The notes beneath the pieces are model-generated. The model had not been told where the DNA came from. It searched no databases and was given only the letters and a program-made list of their open reading frames with translations. Shown here piece by piece: positions 41,345-49,523 of a DNA stretch of 64,000 nucleotides. Source of the stretch: Streptomyces luteogriseus (GTDB taxonomy: Bacteria; Actinomycetota; Actinomycetes; Streptomycetales; Streptomycetaceae); contig NZ_JACHMS010000001.1 in assembly GCF_014205055.1 (NCBI RefSeq), forward strand, positions 7,006,001 to 7,070,000. Reading direction: 5' to 3'. Numbering within the stretch: position 1 is the stretch's first letter; each line of letters starts with the position of its first letter. The position numbers and the translations under genes were made by a program.

Positions 41345-43896
41345 TGCGGGTCCCGCTTTCTTGGCTGCGGGAGTACGTCGACCTGCCGGAGACGGAGACC
41401 GGTCGTGACGTGCAGGCCAAGCTCATTTCGGCCGGTCTGGAGGTCGAGACCGTCGAGCAGCTCGGCGCCGACCTCAAGGGTCCGCTGGTCGTCGGCCAGG
41501 TGGCGACGATCGAGGAGCTGACGGACTTCAAGAAGCCGATCCGCTTCTGCACCGTCGACGTCGGCCAGGCCAACGGCACGGGCGAGCCGCAGGAGATCAT
41601 CTGCGGCGCCCGCAACTTCGCCGTGGGCGACAAGGTCGTCGTGGCCCTGCCCGGCGCCGTCCTGCCCGGTGACTTCCAGATCGCCGAGCGCAAGACCTAC
41701 GGCCGGATGTCTCGCGGCATGATCTGCTCCAGCGACGAGCTGAACATGGGCGACGACGGCACCAAGGGCATCATCGTCCTGCCGCCGGAGACCGAGATCG
41801 GCAAGGACGCCGTCGAGCTGCTGGAACTGGTCGACGAGGTTCTCGACATCGCGGTCACGCCCGACCGCGGCTACTGCCTGTCGCTGCGCGGCGTGGCCCG
41901 TGAGACCGCCATCGCCTACGGCCTGCCGCTGCGTGACCCGGCGCTGATCGACGTGCCCGGTCCGAACGCGTACGGCTACCCGGTGCGGATCTCCGACCCC
42001 CTCGGCTGTGACCGTTTCACCGCTCGCACTGTGACCGGTCTCAGCGCCGAGGCACGCTCCCCGATCTGGCTCCAGCGCCGCCTGCAGAAGGTCGGCATGC
42101 GCCCGATCTCGCTCGCCGTCGACGTCACGAACTACGTGATGATGGAGCTCGGCCAGCCGCTGCACGCCTACGACCGCGGCCTGGTCCAGGGCACCATCGG
42201 GGTGCGCCGGGCCGAGGCGGGCGAGAAGCTCATCACCCTGGACGGTGTGGAGCGCACGCTGGACGCCGAGGATCTGGTGATCACCGACGACCGCGGCCCG
42301 ATCGGGCTCGCCGGTGTCATGGGCGGCGCGAACACGGAGATCGCCGACCTCCCCCAAGCTCTCGACTCCGCTCGAGCAGGGGGGACCCCCATCGCCGTGG
42401 AGAACGCCACGGCGGACGTCGTCATCGAGGCCGCTCACTTCGACGCCGTGTCGATCGCGCGTACGGCCCGCCGGCACAAGCTGTCCTCCGAGGCGTCCCG
42501 GCGCTTCGAGCGCGGCGTCGACCCGCAGGCCGCGGCGGCCGCCGCGCAGCGCACGGTCGACCTGCTGGTGCTGCTCGCGGGCGGCACCGCCGAGGCCGGT
42601 GTCACCGAGGTCCTCGCCCCGTCCGCGCCGCGCACCATCACCATCCCGGCCGACCACCCGGACAAGGTCGCGGGCGTCGCCTACGGCCGCGAGACCGTCG
42701 TGCGCCGCCTCCAGGAGGTCGGCTGCGACGTGTACGGGCAGGACGAGCTGATCGTCACCGTCCCGTCCTGGCGGCCCGACCTCACCGACCCGAACGACCT
42801 GGCCGAAGAGGTCATCCGGCTGGAGGGCTACGAGAACCTGCCCTCGACGCTGCCCAAGCCCCCGGCGGGCCTCGGCCTGACCGACCGGCAGCGGCTGCAC
42901 CGCCGCGTGGGCCGCGCCCTGGCCGGTGCCGGATACGTCGAGGCGCCGAACTACCCGTTCATCGGCGAGCAGGTCTTCGACCAGCTCGGCCTCGAGGCGG
43001 ACGACCCGGCCCGCCGCGTCGTCAAGCTCAGCAACCCGCTGAGCGACGAGGAGCCCGCGCTGCGCACGTCGCTGCTGCCGGGACTGCTCGCCGCCCTGCG
43101 GCGCAACGACGGCCGGGGCTCGCACGACCTCGCGCTGTTCGAGTCCGGTCTGGTCTTCCGGCCGCGCGAGGAGCAGCGGGTCGCGGCCGTGCTGCCCGTC
43201 GACCGTCGCCCGACCGACGAGGAGCTCGCCGAGCTGAACGCGGCGCTGCCCGACCAGCCGCGGCACATCGCCGTCGTCCTCGCCGGTGCGCGTGAGCAGG
43301 CCGGCTGGTGGGGCAAGGGCCGTCCGGCCGACTGGGCCGACGCGGTCGAGGCGGCACGGTCCGTCGCCCGTGAGGCCGGCGCCGAACTGGTCGTCCGCAA
43401 GGGCCAGTACGGCCCGTGGCACCCGGGGCGGTGCGCCGAGCTGGTCGTCACCGTGGACGGCGCCGAGCGGGTCGTGGGACACGCGGGCGAGTTGCACCCG
43501 CGGGTCGTGAAGGCCTTCGGGCTGCCCGCGCGCACCTGCGCGATGGAGCTCGACCTGGACGCGGTGGAGACCGCCGGTGACGCCACGGCCTCGGCACCCC
43601 GGATCTCCACGTTCCCCGTCGCCACGCAGGACGTCGCCTTGGTCGTCGACGCGTTCGTGCCGGCCGTGGATGTCGAGGCGGCGCTGCGGGACGGAGCCGG
43701 GGAGCTGCTGGAGTCCATCCGGCTGTTCGACGTGTACGAGAACGCCGAGCAGTTGGGCGAGGGACGGAAGTCGTTGGCGTACGCGCTGCGGTTCCGGGCC
43801 CCCGACCGGACGCTGACGGTGGACGAGGCCTCCGCGGCCCGGGACGCGGCGGTCGCCCTCGCGGGCGAGCGTGTCGGAGCCGAGCTGCGGAGTTAG
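41344..43896 (+). CDS. pheT: Phenylalanyl-tRNA synthetase beta subunit
   Basis: 850 residues: N-terminal domain (MRVPLSWLREYVDLPE), tRNA-binding OB fold (about 40-150, EEIICGARNFAVGDKV), B3/B4 editing domain (GMRPISLAVDVTNYVMMELGQPLHAYD, GLAGVMGGANTEIAD), B5 (about 415-485), catalytic-like core and C-terminal ferredoxin-fold anticodon-binding domain (STFPVATQDVALVVD to SLAYALRFRAPDRTLT). It forms the heterotetramer with PheS. Odd: after GGANTEIADL the sequence PQALDSARAGGTP is encoded by an inserted palindromic repeat (see 42350-42385) and is not expected in PheT; the frame is preserved. Confidence 0.95.
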   Translation: MRVPLSWLREYVDLPETETGRDVQAKLISAGLEVETVEQLGADLKGPLVVGQVATIEELTDFKKPIRFCTVDVGQANGTGEPQEIICGARNFAVGDKVVVALPGAVLPGDFQIAERKTYGRMSRGMICSSDELNMGDDGTKGIIVLPPETEIGKDAVELLELVDEVLDIAVTPDRGYCLSLRGVARETAIAYGLPLRDPALIDVPGPNAYGYPVRISDPLGCDRFTARTVTGLSAEARSPIWLQRRLQKVGMRPISLAVDVTNYVMMELGQPLHAYDRGLVQGTIGVRRAEAGEKLITLDGVERTLDAEDLVITDDRGPIGLAGVMGGANTEIADLPQALDSARAGGTPIAVENATADVVIEAAHFDAVSIARTARRHKLSSEASRRFERGVDPQAAAAAAQRTVDLLVLLAGGTAEAGVTEVLAPSAPRTITIPADHPDKVAGVAYGRETVVRRLQEVGCDVYGQDELIVTVPSWRPDLTDPNDLAEEVIRLEGYENLPSTLPKPPAGLGLTDRQRLHRRVGRALAGAGYVEAPNYPFIGEQVFDQLGLEADDPARRVVKLSNPLSDEEPALRTSLLPGLLAALRRNDGRGSHDLALFESGLVFRPREEQRVAAVLPVDRRPTDEELAELNAALPDQPRHIAVVLAGAREQAGWWGKGRPADWADAVEAARSVAREAGAELVVRKGQYGPWHPGRCAELVVTVDGAERVVGHAGELHPRVVKAFGLPARTCAMELDLDAVETAGDATASAPRISTFPVATQDVALVVDAFVPAVDVEAALRDGAGELLESIRLFDVYENAEQLGEGRKSLAYALRFRAPDRTLTVDEASAARDAAVALAGERVGAELRS
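42350..42385. repeat. 36-bp palindromic repeat element inserted in frame in pheT
   Basis: TCCCCCAAGCTCTCGACTCC (42350-42369) followed by GCTCGAGCAGGGGGGA (42370-42385) is an imperfect inverted repeat: TCCCCC pairs with GGGGGGA and the inner GCTC/GAGC arms pair. I recall very similar sequences as abundant in Streptomyces genomes, usually between genes. Here it lies inside a coding sequence, is 36 bp (12 codons) and is flanked by CCCC on the right. No other copy was noticed in this window. Confidence 0.7.
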
Positions 43897-43914
43897 CGCC
43901 GCGGGACTGCGCGA

Positions 43915-43975
43915 CGACGGCGGCTGCGTGCTCGCGTGGCTCGTCGCGCAGTCCCCGCGCCCCTCGGGGCGGCCG
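43915..43975. repeat. Dispersed GC-rich intergenic repeat, copy 2 (after pheT)
   Basis: The 321 nt between pheT and the next gene begin with a segment containing GCTCGTCGCGCAGTCCCCGC followed by GCCCCTCGGGGC, matching the repeats after helY and argR in the core CAGTCCCCGCGCCCCT. The rest of the gap (about 43980-44217) is upstream sequence of the NsdA-like gene, with no further gene visible. Confidence 0.55.
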
Positions 43976-44217
43976 GCGATGCCGTCCGCCCCGCCACGGA
44001 GTGTCGGGCAGGCGGCCGGGCGGACGGCGGTTGCGGGCCGCCGCACTGTACGAGGGGGAGCCGGCGGCCCGGCCGGCCTCTTTCGAGGCAGTTCAGTCAA
44101 CCGGCCGGCGACTCTGAGCGACAGTGCGCACACGGTGCGGATTCGGGCACTCCGTTCACACCCCGTGTGAAGGCGGACCCACTAACCTGTCCGCACCGAG
44201 CCATCCGGGGGGCCCAC

Positions 44218-45558
44218 ATGCAGCCCAACACTCTGCTCGACGCGATCCTGGACGAGGCGGGGATCTCGCACGCGGGGCTGGCCGCACACGTCAACCAGGC
44301 GGGACGGGCCCGTGGTCTGTCCCTGAGGTACGAACACACCGCCGTCGCCCGGTGGTTGAAGGGTCAGCGGCCCCGGGGCCAGGTGCCCGACCTGATCTGC
44401 GAGGTGCTCGCCGGCCGGCTGCAACGGCAGGTCACCCTCGACGACGTCGGACTCGGCGTGCCCGGCGAGCCGTCCGCCCCGCACACCGGCTCGCTGTCCG
44501 GGTTCGTCGAACGGGCCACCGCCCTGTGGCGCTCCGACCAGCAACAGCGTCCGCACATCCTGGGCGCGCCCGCGCTCACCGGCACGCCTGCCGTGATGCC
44601 GGTGTGGGAGTGGGAGAACCCGCCCGAGGACGTGGACGTCTCACGCGGCGGCAGACACCGGGTGACCACGGGCGACCTGGAGATGCTGCGGTCCGCCCGT
44701 GCGCACTACGAGCAGATGTACCGCAAGGCCGGGGGCATCGCGACGCGGGCCCGGATCGTCGGCTTCCTCAACGCCGAGGCCGCCCCGCTGCTGCGCGGCG
44801 GCTACACCGACGAGACCGGCCGGCAACTGCACCGGGCCACCGGCGGGTTGGTGGCGGTCGCCGGCATCTGCGCCTACGACTCCGACGCGCACGGGCTCGC
44901 CCAGCGCTACTTCCACCAGGCGCTGCGGCTCGCCAAGGCCAGCGGGGACCGGGGGCTCGGGGCGTATGTGATCGCCCTGCTCGTCAACCAGGCACTGTTC
45001 ATGCGGGAGTACCGGCAGTCCGTGGCCTTCGCGGAGGCCGCGCTGCGGGCCGCGGGCAAGCACATCACCCCGGCGCTCGCCTCCGACCTGTACGCAATGC
45101 AGGCCAAGGCGTACGCGCATCTCGGCGACGGTACCAGCGCCCTGTCCTGCATCCGGCGGGCCGAGCAGTCCGCCGAGCGCATCCGGCGCGGTTACGAGCC
45201 CGACGAGACCGGCTATGTCCAGCCCGGGCTCGTCAACGTGCAGGTGGCGGAGGCGCTGCTGAGCCTCGGGGAGATCGCGGCCGCCGGGGAGCACGCGGCG
45301 GCCGCCGTCGACAACCCGGCGCACGACCGCGGCCGGGTGCACCGGCTGGCGATGCTCAGCACCATCGAGCTGCGGCAGGGCAACGCCGACAAGGCGGTGG
45401 CCATCGCCGTGCAGATGGCCGAGCAGGCCCGCGGCATGGAGTCCCAGCGGCTGCGCGACCGGCTGCGCGCGGTGCGGGAGCACCTGGTGCGCAGCGGTTG
45501 CGCGGGCACGGCCGAGGCGGCCGAACTCATCGACGGGGCGTTGCGCGTACCGTTGTAG
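44218..45558 (+). CDS. NsdA-like TPR-containing regulatory protein
   Basis: 446 residues. The N-terminal about 75 residues are XRE-like but divergent (NTLLDAILDEAGISHAGLAAHVNQAGRARGLSLRYEHTAVARWLKGQRPRGQVPDLICEVL). A TPR-like helical repeat region covers about 150-440 (ARAHYEQMYRK, AQRYFHQALRLAKASGDR, SVAFAEAALRAAGK, ALSCIRRAEQSAERI). This is the layout of the Streptomyces NsdA family, where NsdA represses sporulation and antibiotic production. Whether this paralogue does the same is unknown. It is transcribed alone after pheT. Confidence 0.78.
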   Translation: MQPNTLLDAILDEAGISHAGLAAHVNQAGRARGLSLRYEHTAVARWLKGQRPRGQVPDLICEVLAGRLQRQVTLDDVGLGVPGEPSAPHTGSLSGFVERATALWRSDQQQRPHILGAPALTGTPAVMPVWEWENPPEDVDVSRGGRHRVTTGDLEMLRSARAHYEQMYRKAGGIATRARIVGFLNAEAAPLLRGGYTDETGRQLHRATGGLVAVAGICAYDSDAHGLAQRYFHQALRLAKASGDRGLGAYVIALLVNQALFMREYRQSVAFAEAALRAAGKHITPALASDLYAMQAKAYAHLGDGTSALSCIRRAEQSAERIRRGYEPDETGYVQPGLVNVQVAEALLSLGEIAAAGEHAAAAVDNPAHDRGRVHRLAMLSTIELRQGNADKAVAIAVQMAEQARGMESQRLRDRLRAVREHLVRSGCAGTAEAAELIDGALRVPL

Positions 45559-45664
45559 ACCCGGGCGGTGGTGCCCGTGTCGCTCCGAGGCGCGTCCCAT
45601 GCGCCTGCTCTGCCTACGTCCCTGCTGCGATATTGCCACTTACTCGACGGAAGGTGGCAGAACC

Positions 45665-46210
45665 GTGCAGTGGACGAAACACAACGAACAAACTGTGTAC
45701 TCAAACCGCTGGTTCAGCGTCAATCTCGCGGATGTCGAACTGCCCGACGGCCGGCATCTGGACCACTTCCTCATACGGCTGCGGCCCGTCGCGGTGGCCA
45801 CGGTCGTCAACGAGGCCAACGAGGTGCTGCTGCTTTGGCGGCACCGTTTCATCACCGACAGCTGGGGGTGGGAACTCGCGGCGGGGGTGGTCGAGGACGG
45901 CGAGGACATCGCCCGCGCGGCCGCCAGGGAACTGGAGGAGGAAACCGGCTGGCGGCCGGGACCCCTGCGCCATCTCATGAGCGTGGAGCCGTCCAACGGG
46001 CTCACCGACGCCCGGCACCACGTGTACTGGGCCGACGAGGGCGAGTACGTCGGGCATCCCGTGGACGACTTCGAGTCGGACCGTCGGGAATGGGTGCCTC
46101 TCAAACTCGTCCCCGACATGGTCGCCCGCGGCGAGGTCCCGGCCGCCAACATGGCGGCCGCGTTACTTCTGCTGCACCATCTCAGGCTCGGTCAGGACAC
46201 GTTGCCCTGA
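45665..46210 (+). CDS. NUDIX hydrolase with a TTA codon
   Basis: 181 residues. The Nudix box is GVVEDGEDIARAAARELEEETGWRP (about 75-99), with the Glu residues of REL-EE-TG placed for Mg binding; the preceding sheet (LRPVAVATVVNEANEVLLLWRHRF) and WGWELAAG are ADP-sugar/nucleoside-diphosphate type. It would hydrolyse a nucleoside diphosphate linked to X. The GTG at 45665 has GGAAGG upstream; an upstream ATG at 45599 is unlikely. Codon 167 (46163-46165) is TTA near the C-terminus, so full-length protein needs bldA tRNA. I recall the syntenic S. coelicolor gene as a known conserved TTA gene. Confidence 0.85.
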   Translation: MQWTKHNEQTVYSNRWFSVNLADVELPDGRHLDHFLIRLRPVAVATVVNEANEVLLLWRHRFITDSWGWELAAGVVEDGEDIARAAARELEEETGWRPGPLRHLMSVEPSNGLTDARHHVYWADEGEYVGHPVDDFESDRREWVPLKLVPDMVARGEVPAANMAAALLLLHHLRLGQDTLP

Positions 46211-46214
46211 GGAG

Positions 46215-46472
46215 CTAGCGTCCCAGCGCCTGCCAGATCGCCACGACGAGGGCACCCACGGCGGTGAGGGCGGCTACCGCGGGCAGCGGCCAGCGCGCGT
46301 GTTCGAGCGAGTGGATCCGGGTGTTGAGCTCGTCGAGTTCCTTGGCGGTCTCCTCGGTGCGGTGACTGAGCAGGGCCAGCCCGCCCTCGACACGGGCGTA
46401 GGCCACATCGAGGCGGCGTCGTAACTCTGCGAGTTCTCCATGAACGACGGGATGCTCGGGATCGGCGGTCAC
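46215..46472 (-). CDS. Small coiled-coil, tail-anchored protein with a TTA codon
   Basis: 85 residues: a helical coiled-coil segment (about 12-55, ELAELRRRLDVAYARVEGG and THSL-type heptads) and a C-terminal transmembrane helix (about 62-82, WPLPAVAALTAVGALVVAIW). The GTG start has GGAG upstream; the open frame continues further upstream but without family-like sequence. Codon 17 (46424-46422) is TTA. It converges on the NUDIX gene with only 4 nt between the stops, so both neighbours carry TTA codons. The layout recalls small DUF-type membrane proteins. Function unknown. Confidence 0.68.
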   Translation of the reverse strand: MTADPEHPVVHGELAELRRRLDVAYARVEGGLALLSHRTEETAKELDELNTRIHSLEHARWPLPAVAALTAVGALVVAIWQALGR

Positions 46473-46605
46473 GAGTCCGCTCCTTTCCGTAGTCGTTTCA
46501 CATCCCTTGCATGCGCATGAGGAGTCAACTCGCCTGGTGGGCGCCTGGGGAGAGTGTGCGAGGGGCATATGCGAGCCCGGCGCGCACACGGTGTGTGAAT
46601 GCCGC

Positions 46606-46642
46606 GGGCCCGGCACCAACTCAGGTGCCGGGCCCGTCTTTT
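46606..46642 (+). terminator. Strong isolated terminator, no obvious upstream gene on its strand
   Basis: GGGCCCGGCACC (46606-46617) and GGTGCCGGGCCC (46624-46635) form a perfect 12-bp stem with a 6-nt loop, followed by GTCTTTT on the plus strand. The stretch 46473-46605 before it has no plus-strand gene. It may end read-through from the NUDIX gene, terminate a small RNA or attenuate the next gene. Confidence 0.75.
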
Positions 46643-46692
46643 GGCCGAAATCTGACCGTCCGTAATCGGCCTCCGGGGGTACCCGGGACGCC

Positions 46693-46920
46693 ATGACGAG
46701 GTGGCAGAAGAACGCGGCCTGGACGCTGACGCTCTACGCGCTGGTGGTCCTGATGCTCCGGTTCACCGCGGGGGACGGGTGGGGCACGTCGCTGCTGATC
46801 GCGCTCGTCGTCACCCCGCTCGCCCTCTGGATGGGCTGGCTGCGCCGTCGTACGAACGAGCAGGCGCGGGAATGGGGACGCCGCCGGGTCCGGCCGTGGC
46901 CGGAGGAGCGGCGGCGTTGA
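46693..46920 (+). CDS. Small two-helix membrane protein
   Basis: 75 residues with two hydrophobic segments (about 8-24, LTLYALVVLMLRF, and 32-50, LLIALVVTPLALWMGWL) joined by a short Gly/Asp loop, and a strongly basic C-terminus (RRRTNEQAREWGRRRVRPWPEERRR). The shape is typical of small streptomycete inner-membrane proteins. The ribosome-binding site is weak. No family or function recognised; it faces the dehydrogenase gene tail to tail. Confidence 0.6.
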   Translation: MTRWQKNAAWTLTLYALVVLMLRFTAGDGWGTSLLIALVVTPLALWMGWLRRRTNEQAREWGRRRVRPWPEERRR

Positions 46921-46942
46921 GGTGGCTGCGAAAGCCGGGCGA

Positions 46943-47818
46943 TCAGGCGTACGTGTAGAAGCCCGAGCCCGTCTTGCGGCCCAGCCGGCCCGCGTCGACC
47001 ATGCGCTGCAGGAGCGGGGGAGCGGCGTACAGGGGCTCCTTGTACTCCTCGTACATGGACTGGGCGACCGAGGCGACCGTGTCCAGGCCGATCAGGTCGG
47101 ACAGCTTCAGGGGGCCCATCGGGTGGGCGCAGCCCATCTCCATGCCGTTGTCGATGTCCTCGCGGCTGGCGATGCCCGTCTCGAACATCCGGATCGCGGA
47201 GAGCAGGTACGGGATCAGCAGCGCGTTGACCACGAAGCCGGAGCGGTCCTGGGCGCGGATGGCGTGCTTGCCGAGCAGCTTCTCGGTGAACATCTGGGCG
47301 CGGCCGATCGTGCCCTCGGACGTGGTGAGCGCCGGGATCAGCTCGACGAGCTTCTGCACCGGGGCCGGGTTGAAGAAGTGGATGCCGATGACCTGGTCGG
47401 GTCGCGACGTCGCCACCGCGAGCTTCACCAGCGGGATCGAGGAGGTGTTGGAGGCCAGGATCGCGTCGGGCCGGGTCACGACCTGATCGAGGACCTGGAA
47501 GATCTCCGTCTTGACCTGTTCGTTCTCGACGACGGCCTCGATCACCAGATCACGGTCGGCGAACTCGCCGAGGTCCGTGGTGAAGCTCAGGCGGGCCAGC
47601 GTGGCCTCCTGCTCCTCGTCGGTGATCTTGCCGCGCTCGGCTGCCTTGGCCAGGGAGGTGAACAGCCGGGTACGGCCGATCTCCAGGGCCTCGCCGGTGG
47701 TCTCGGCGACCATGACGTCCAGGCCGGCCCGGGCGCACACCTCGGCGATGCCCGCGCCCATCTGACCGCAGCCCACGACTCCGACGCGTGCAATGTCTCC
47801 CGCTGGGATGTCCGTCAC
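46943..47818 (-). CDS. 3-hydroxyacyl-CoA (3-hydroxybutyryl-CoA) dehydrogenase
   Basis: 291 residues, the full length of the single-function enzyme. The Rossmann motif GVVGCGQMGAGIAEVCARAG and later VIEAVVENEQVKTEIFQ, SNTSSIPL, GIHFFNPAPVQKLVELI (catalytic His in HFFNP) and GFVVNALLIPYLLSAIRMFETG are conserved. It oxidises 3-hydroxyacyl-CoA with NAD in fatty-acid or PHB/butyryl-CoA metabolism. The GTG start has no neighbouring beta-oxidation genes, so it is probably monocistronic. Confidence 0.92.
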   Translation of the reverse strand: MTDIPAGDIARVGVVGCGQMGAGIAEVCARAGLDVMVAETTGEALEIGRTRLFTSLAKAAERGKITDEEQEATLARLSFTTDLGEFADRDLVIEAVVENEQVKTEIFQVLDQVVTRPDAILASNTSSIPLVKLAVATSRPDQVIGIHFFNPAPVQKLVELIPALTTSEGTIGRAQMFTEKLLGKHAIRAQDRSGFVVNALLIPYLLSAIRMFETGIASREDIDNGMEMGCAHPMGPLKLSDLIGLDTVASVAQSMYEEYKEPLYAAPPLLQRMVDAGRLGRKTGSGFYTYA

Positions 47819-47991
47819 ATCGTCCCTTTCGCTGCTGATCCACGTCCGGGCAGGCTCGCCGGGTCGCGGCGCCTGCTCCGTTCGAGCACGTTACTCCGAA
47901 GTATCGATGATCGATCGCGGGGGGCGGGTCCGCTTGGGGCATGCTGGGCCCGGAGCGATCCGCGACCGGGCGGATCCGCGGCTTTTGGGGC

Positions 47992-49227
47992 ATGCGGATG
48001 GGACGAGTCTCACGCAGGGCGTTCGCCGTGGCGGCGCTGTCGGCTTTCACGATGATGCCCAGGGCATCGGCCGCGACCGGGCGCGGGGGCGGGGTACCGG
48101 ACTCCGAGATGCGGGGCGTCTGGATCGCGTCCGTGGCCAACCGCGACTGGCCGTCGAAGTCCGGGCTGACCGCGTCGCAGCAGCGCGCCGAACTGCTCAC
48201 CCATCTGGACACGGCGGCGGAGAACCGCCTCAACACCGTGTTCTTCCAGGTCCGGCCCACGGCGGACGCGATGTGGCCCTCGCCGTACGAGCCCTGGTCG
48301 CAGTACCTCACCGGCACCCAGGGCAAGGACCCCGGCTGGGACCCGCTGGGCACCGCCGTCGAGGAGGCTCACGCCCGGGGACTTCACCTGCACGCCTGGT
48401 TCAACCCGTACCGGATCGCCGTCCACGCCGACCCGACCCGCCTGGCCGCCTCCCACCCCGCCCGCGAGAACCCCCACTGGGTGGTCACGTACGGCGGGAA
48501 GCTCTTCTACAACCCGGGGCTGCCCGAGGTCCGCGCCTTCGTCGAGGACGCGATGCTCGACGCGGTGGCCGAGTACCCCGTGGACGGCGTCCACTTCGAC
48601 GACTACTTCTACCCGTACCCCCTGGCGGGGCAGACCTTCGACGACGACGCGGCCTACGACGAGCACGGCGGCGACTTCCCGGACCGGGCCGCCTGGCGAC
48701 GGGACAACATCGACCGGCTGGTGCGGGAGACGGCGGACCGCGTCAAGGAGGTCCGGCCGGGCGCACGCTTCGGCATCAGCCCCTTCGGGGTGTGGCGCAA
48801 CGCCGGGACCGACCCGGCCGGCTCGGACACGAAGGCGGGTGTGGAGACGTACGACGATCTGCACGCGGACACCCGGAAGTGGGTGCGCGAGGGCTGGATC
48901 GACTACATCGTCCCGCAGCTGTACTGGAACATCGGCTTCGCCGCCGCCGACTACGCGAAGCTGGTGCCCTGGTGGGCGGAGGTCGCGCGCGGCAGCTCGA
49001 CGCAGCTCTACGTCGGGGAGGCGCTGTACAAGGCCGGCGACCCGGCGCAGCCCGCGGCGTGGCAGCAGACGGGAGAGCTGTCCCGGCACCTGACGCTGGC
49101 CGGGGAGCACGCACAGGTGCGCGGGCACGTCTACTTCGCCGCCAAGGACGTGGCGGCCGACCGGATCGGGGCGATGGCGCGGGTCGTCGCCGACCACTAC
49201 GTGCAGCCCGCGCCGCCCCCGCGCTGA
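47992..49227 (+). CDS. Tat-exported glycoside-hydrolase-like protein (GHL10/DUF187)
   Basis: 411 residues. The N-terminus MRMGRVSRRAFAVAALSAF carries SRRAFAV, a twin-arginine signal, with cleavage near RASA. The mature part starts MRGVWIASVANRDWPSK and continues with NTVFFQVRPTADAMWPS, HLHAWFNPYRIA, VDGVHFDDYFYPYP and IDYIVPQLYWNIGFA, the TIM-barrel pattern of the glycosyl-hydrolase-like 10 family; Asp residues in HFDDYFYP are candidates for catalysis. It probably acts on cell-wall-associated or environmental glycans. ATG 47998 is an alternative start. It is followed by a small DUF1918 gene tail to tail with 1 nt between. Confidence 0.85.
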   Translation: MRMGRVSRRAFAVAALSAFTMMPRASAATGRGGGVPDSEMRGVWIASVANRDWPSKSGLTASQQRAELLTHLDTAAENRLNTVFFQVRPTADAMWPSPYEPWSQYLTGTQGKDPGWDPLGTAVEEAHARGLHLHAWFNPYRIAVHADPTRLAASHPARENPHWVVTYGGKLFYNPGLPEVRAFVEDAMLDAVAEYPVDGVHFDDYFYPYPLAGQTFDDDAAYDEHGGDFPDRAAWRRDNIDRLVRETADRVKEVRPGARFGISPFGVWRNAGTDPAGSDTKAGVETYDDLHADTRKWVREGWIDYIVPQLYWNIGFAAADYAKLVPWWAEVARGSSTQLYVGEALYKAGDPAQPAAWQQTGELSRHLTLAGEHAQVRGHVYFAAKDVAADRIGAMARVVADHYVQPAPPPR

Positions 49228-49228
49228 G

Positions 49229-49429
49229 TCATGGCCCGGTGGTGGTCTCCCGGTGCCGGATCTCCGTGTCGGGTCCCGGGGAGCACACGCCCTCGTGCCC
49301 GTCCTCGAACCGGACGCGGTACGGGGGGTTGCCCTCGTGGCCGAGAACTTCGACGATCTCGCCGACCTTGTCGTGCTGACCGACCACCCTGCCGTGCTGG
49401 ACAAGCTGGTCGCCCACGGTTGCGCGCAT
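49229..49429 (-). CDS. DUF1918 small protein
   Basis: 66 residues beginning MRATVGDQLVQHGRVVGQHDKVGEIVEV, the DUF1918 signature, with GNPPYRVRFEDGHEGVCSPGPD at its end. It has a small SH3-like beta fold, often proposed to bind DNA or a small ligand; no function is established. Five codons of upstream frame are excluded because the family starts at MRA. Confidence 0.85.
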   Translation of the reverse strand: MRATVGDQLVQHGRVVGQHDKVGEIVEVLGHEGNPPYRVRFEDGHEGVCSPGPDTEIRHRETTTGP

Positions 49430-49523
49430 CTGGGGCCTCCTCACGAGGTGCGGAGCAGCGGTCCGTGGCCTCCGAGTCTACGGTGGGGGGCGCCGGTCGG
49501 CAGTGGCCGTGGACGCTCCCCGC

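Noticed and set aside
41080..44133. 1017-codon open frame on the minus strand across pheS-pheT
   Set aside because: It is antisense to two well-conserved genes and its composition (Gly/Val/Ala/Asp/Leu-rich, no motifs) is the usual mirror of high-GC coding.
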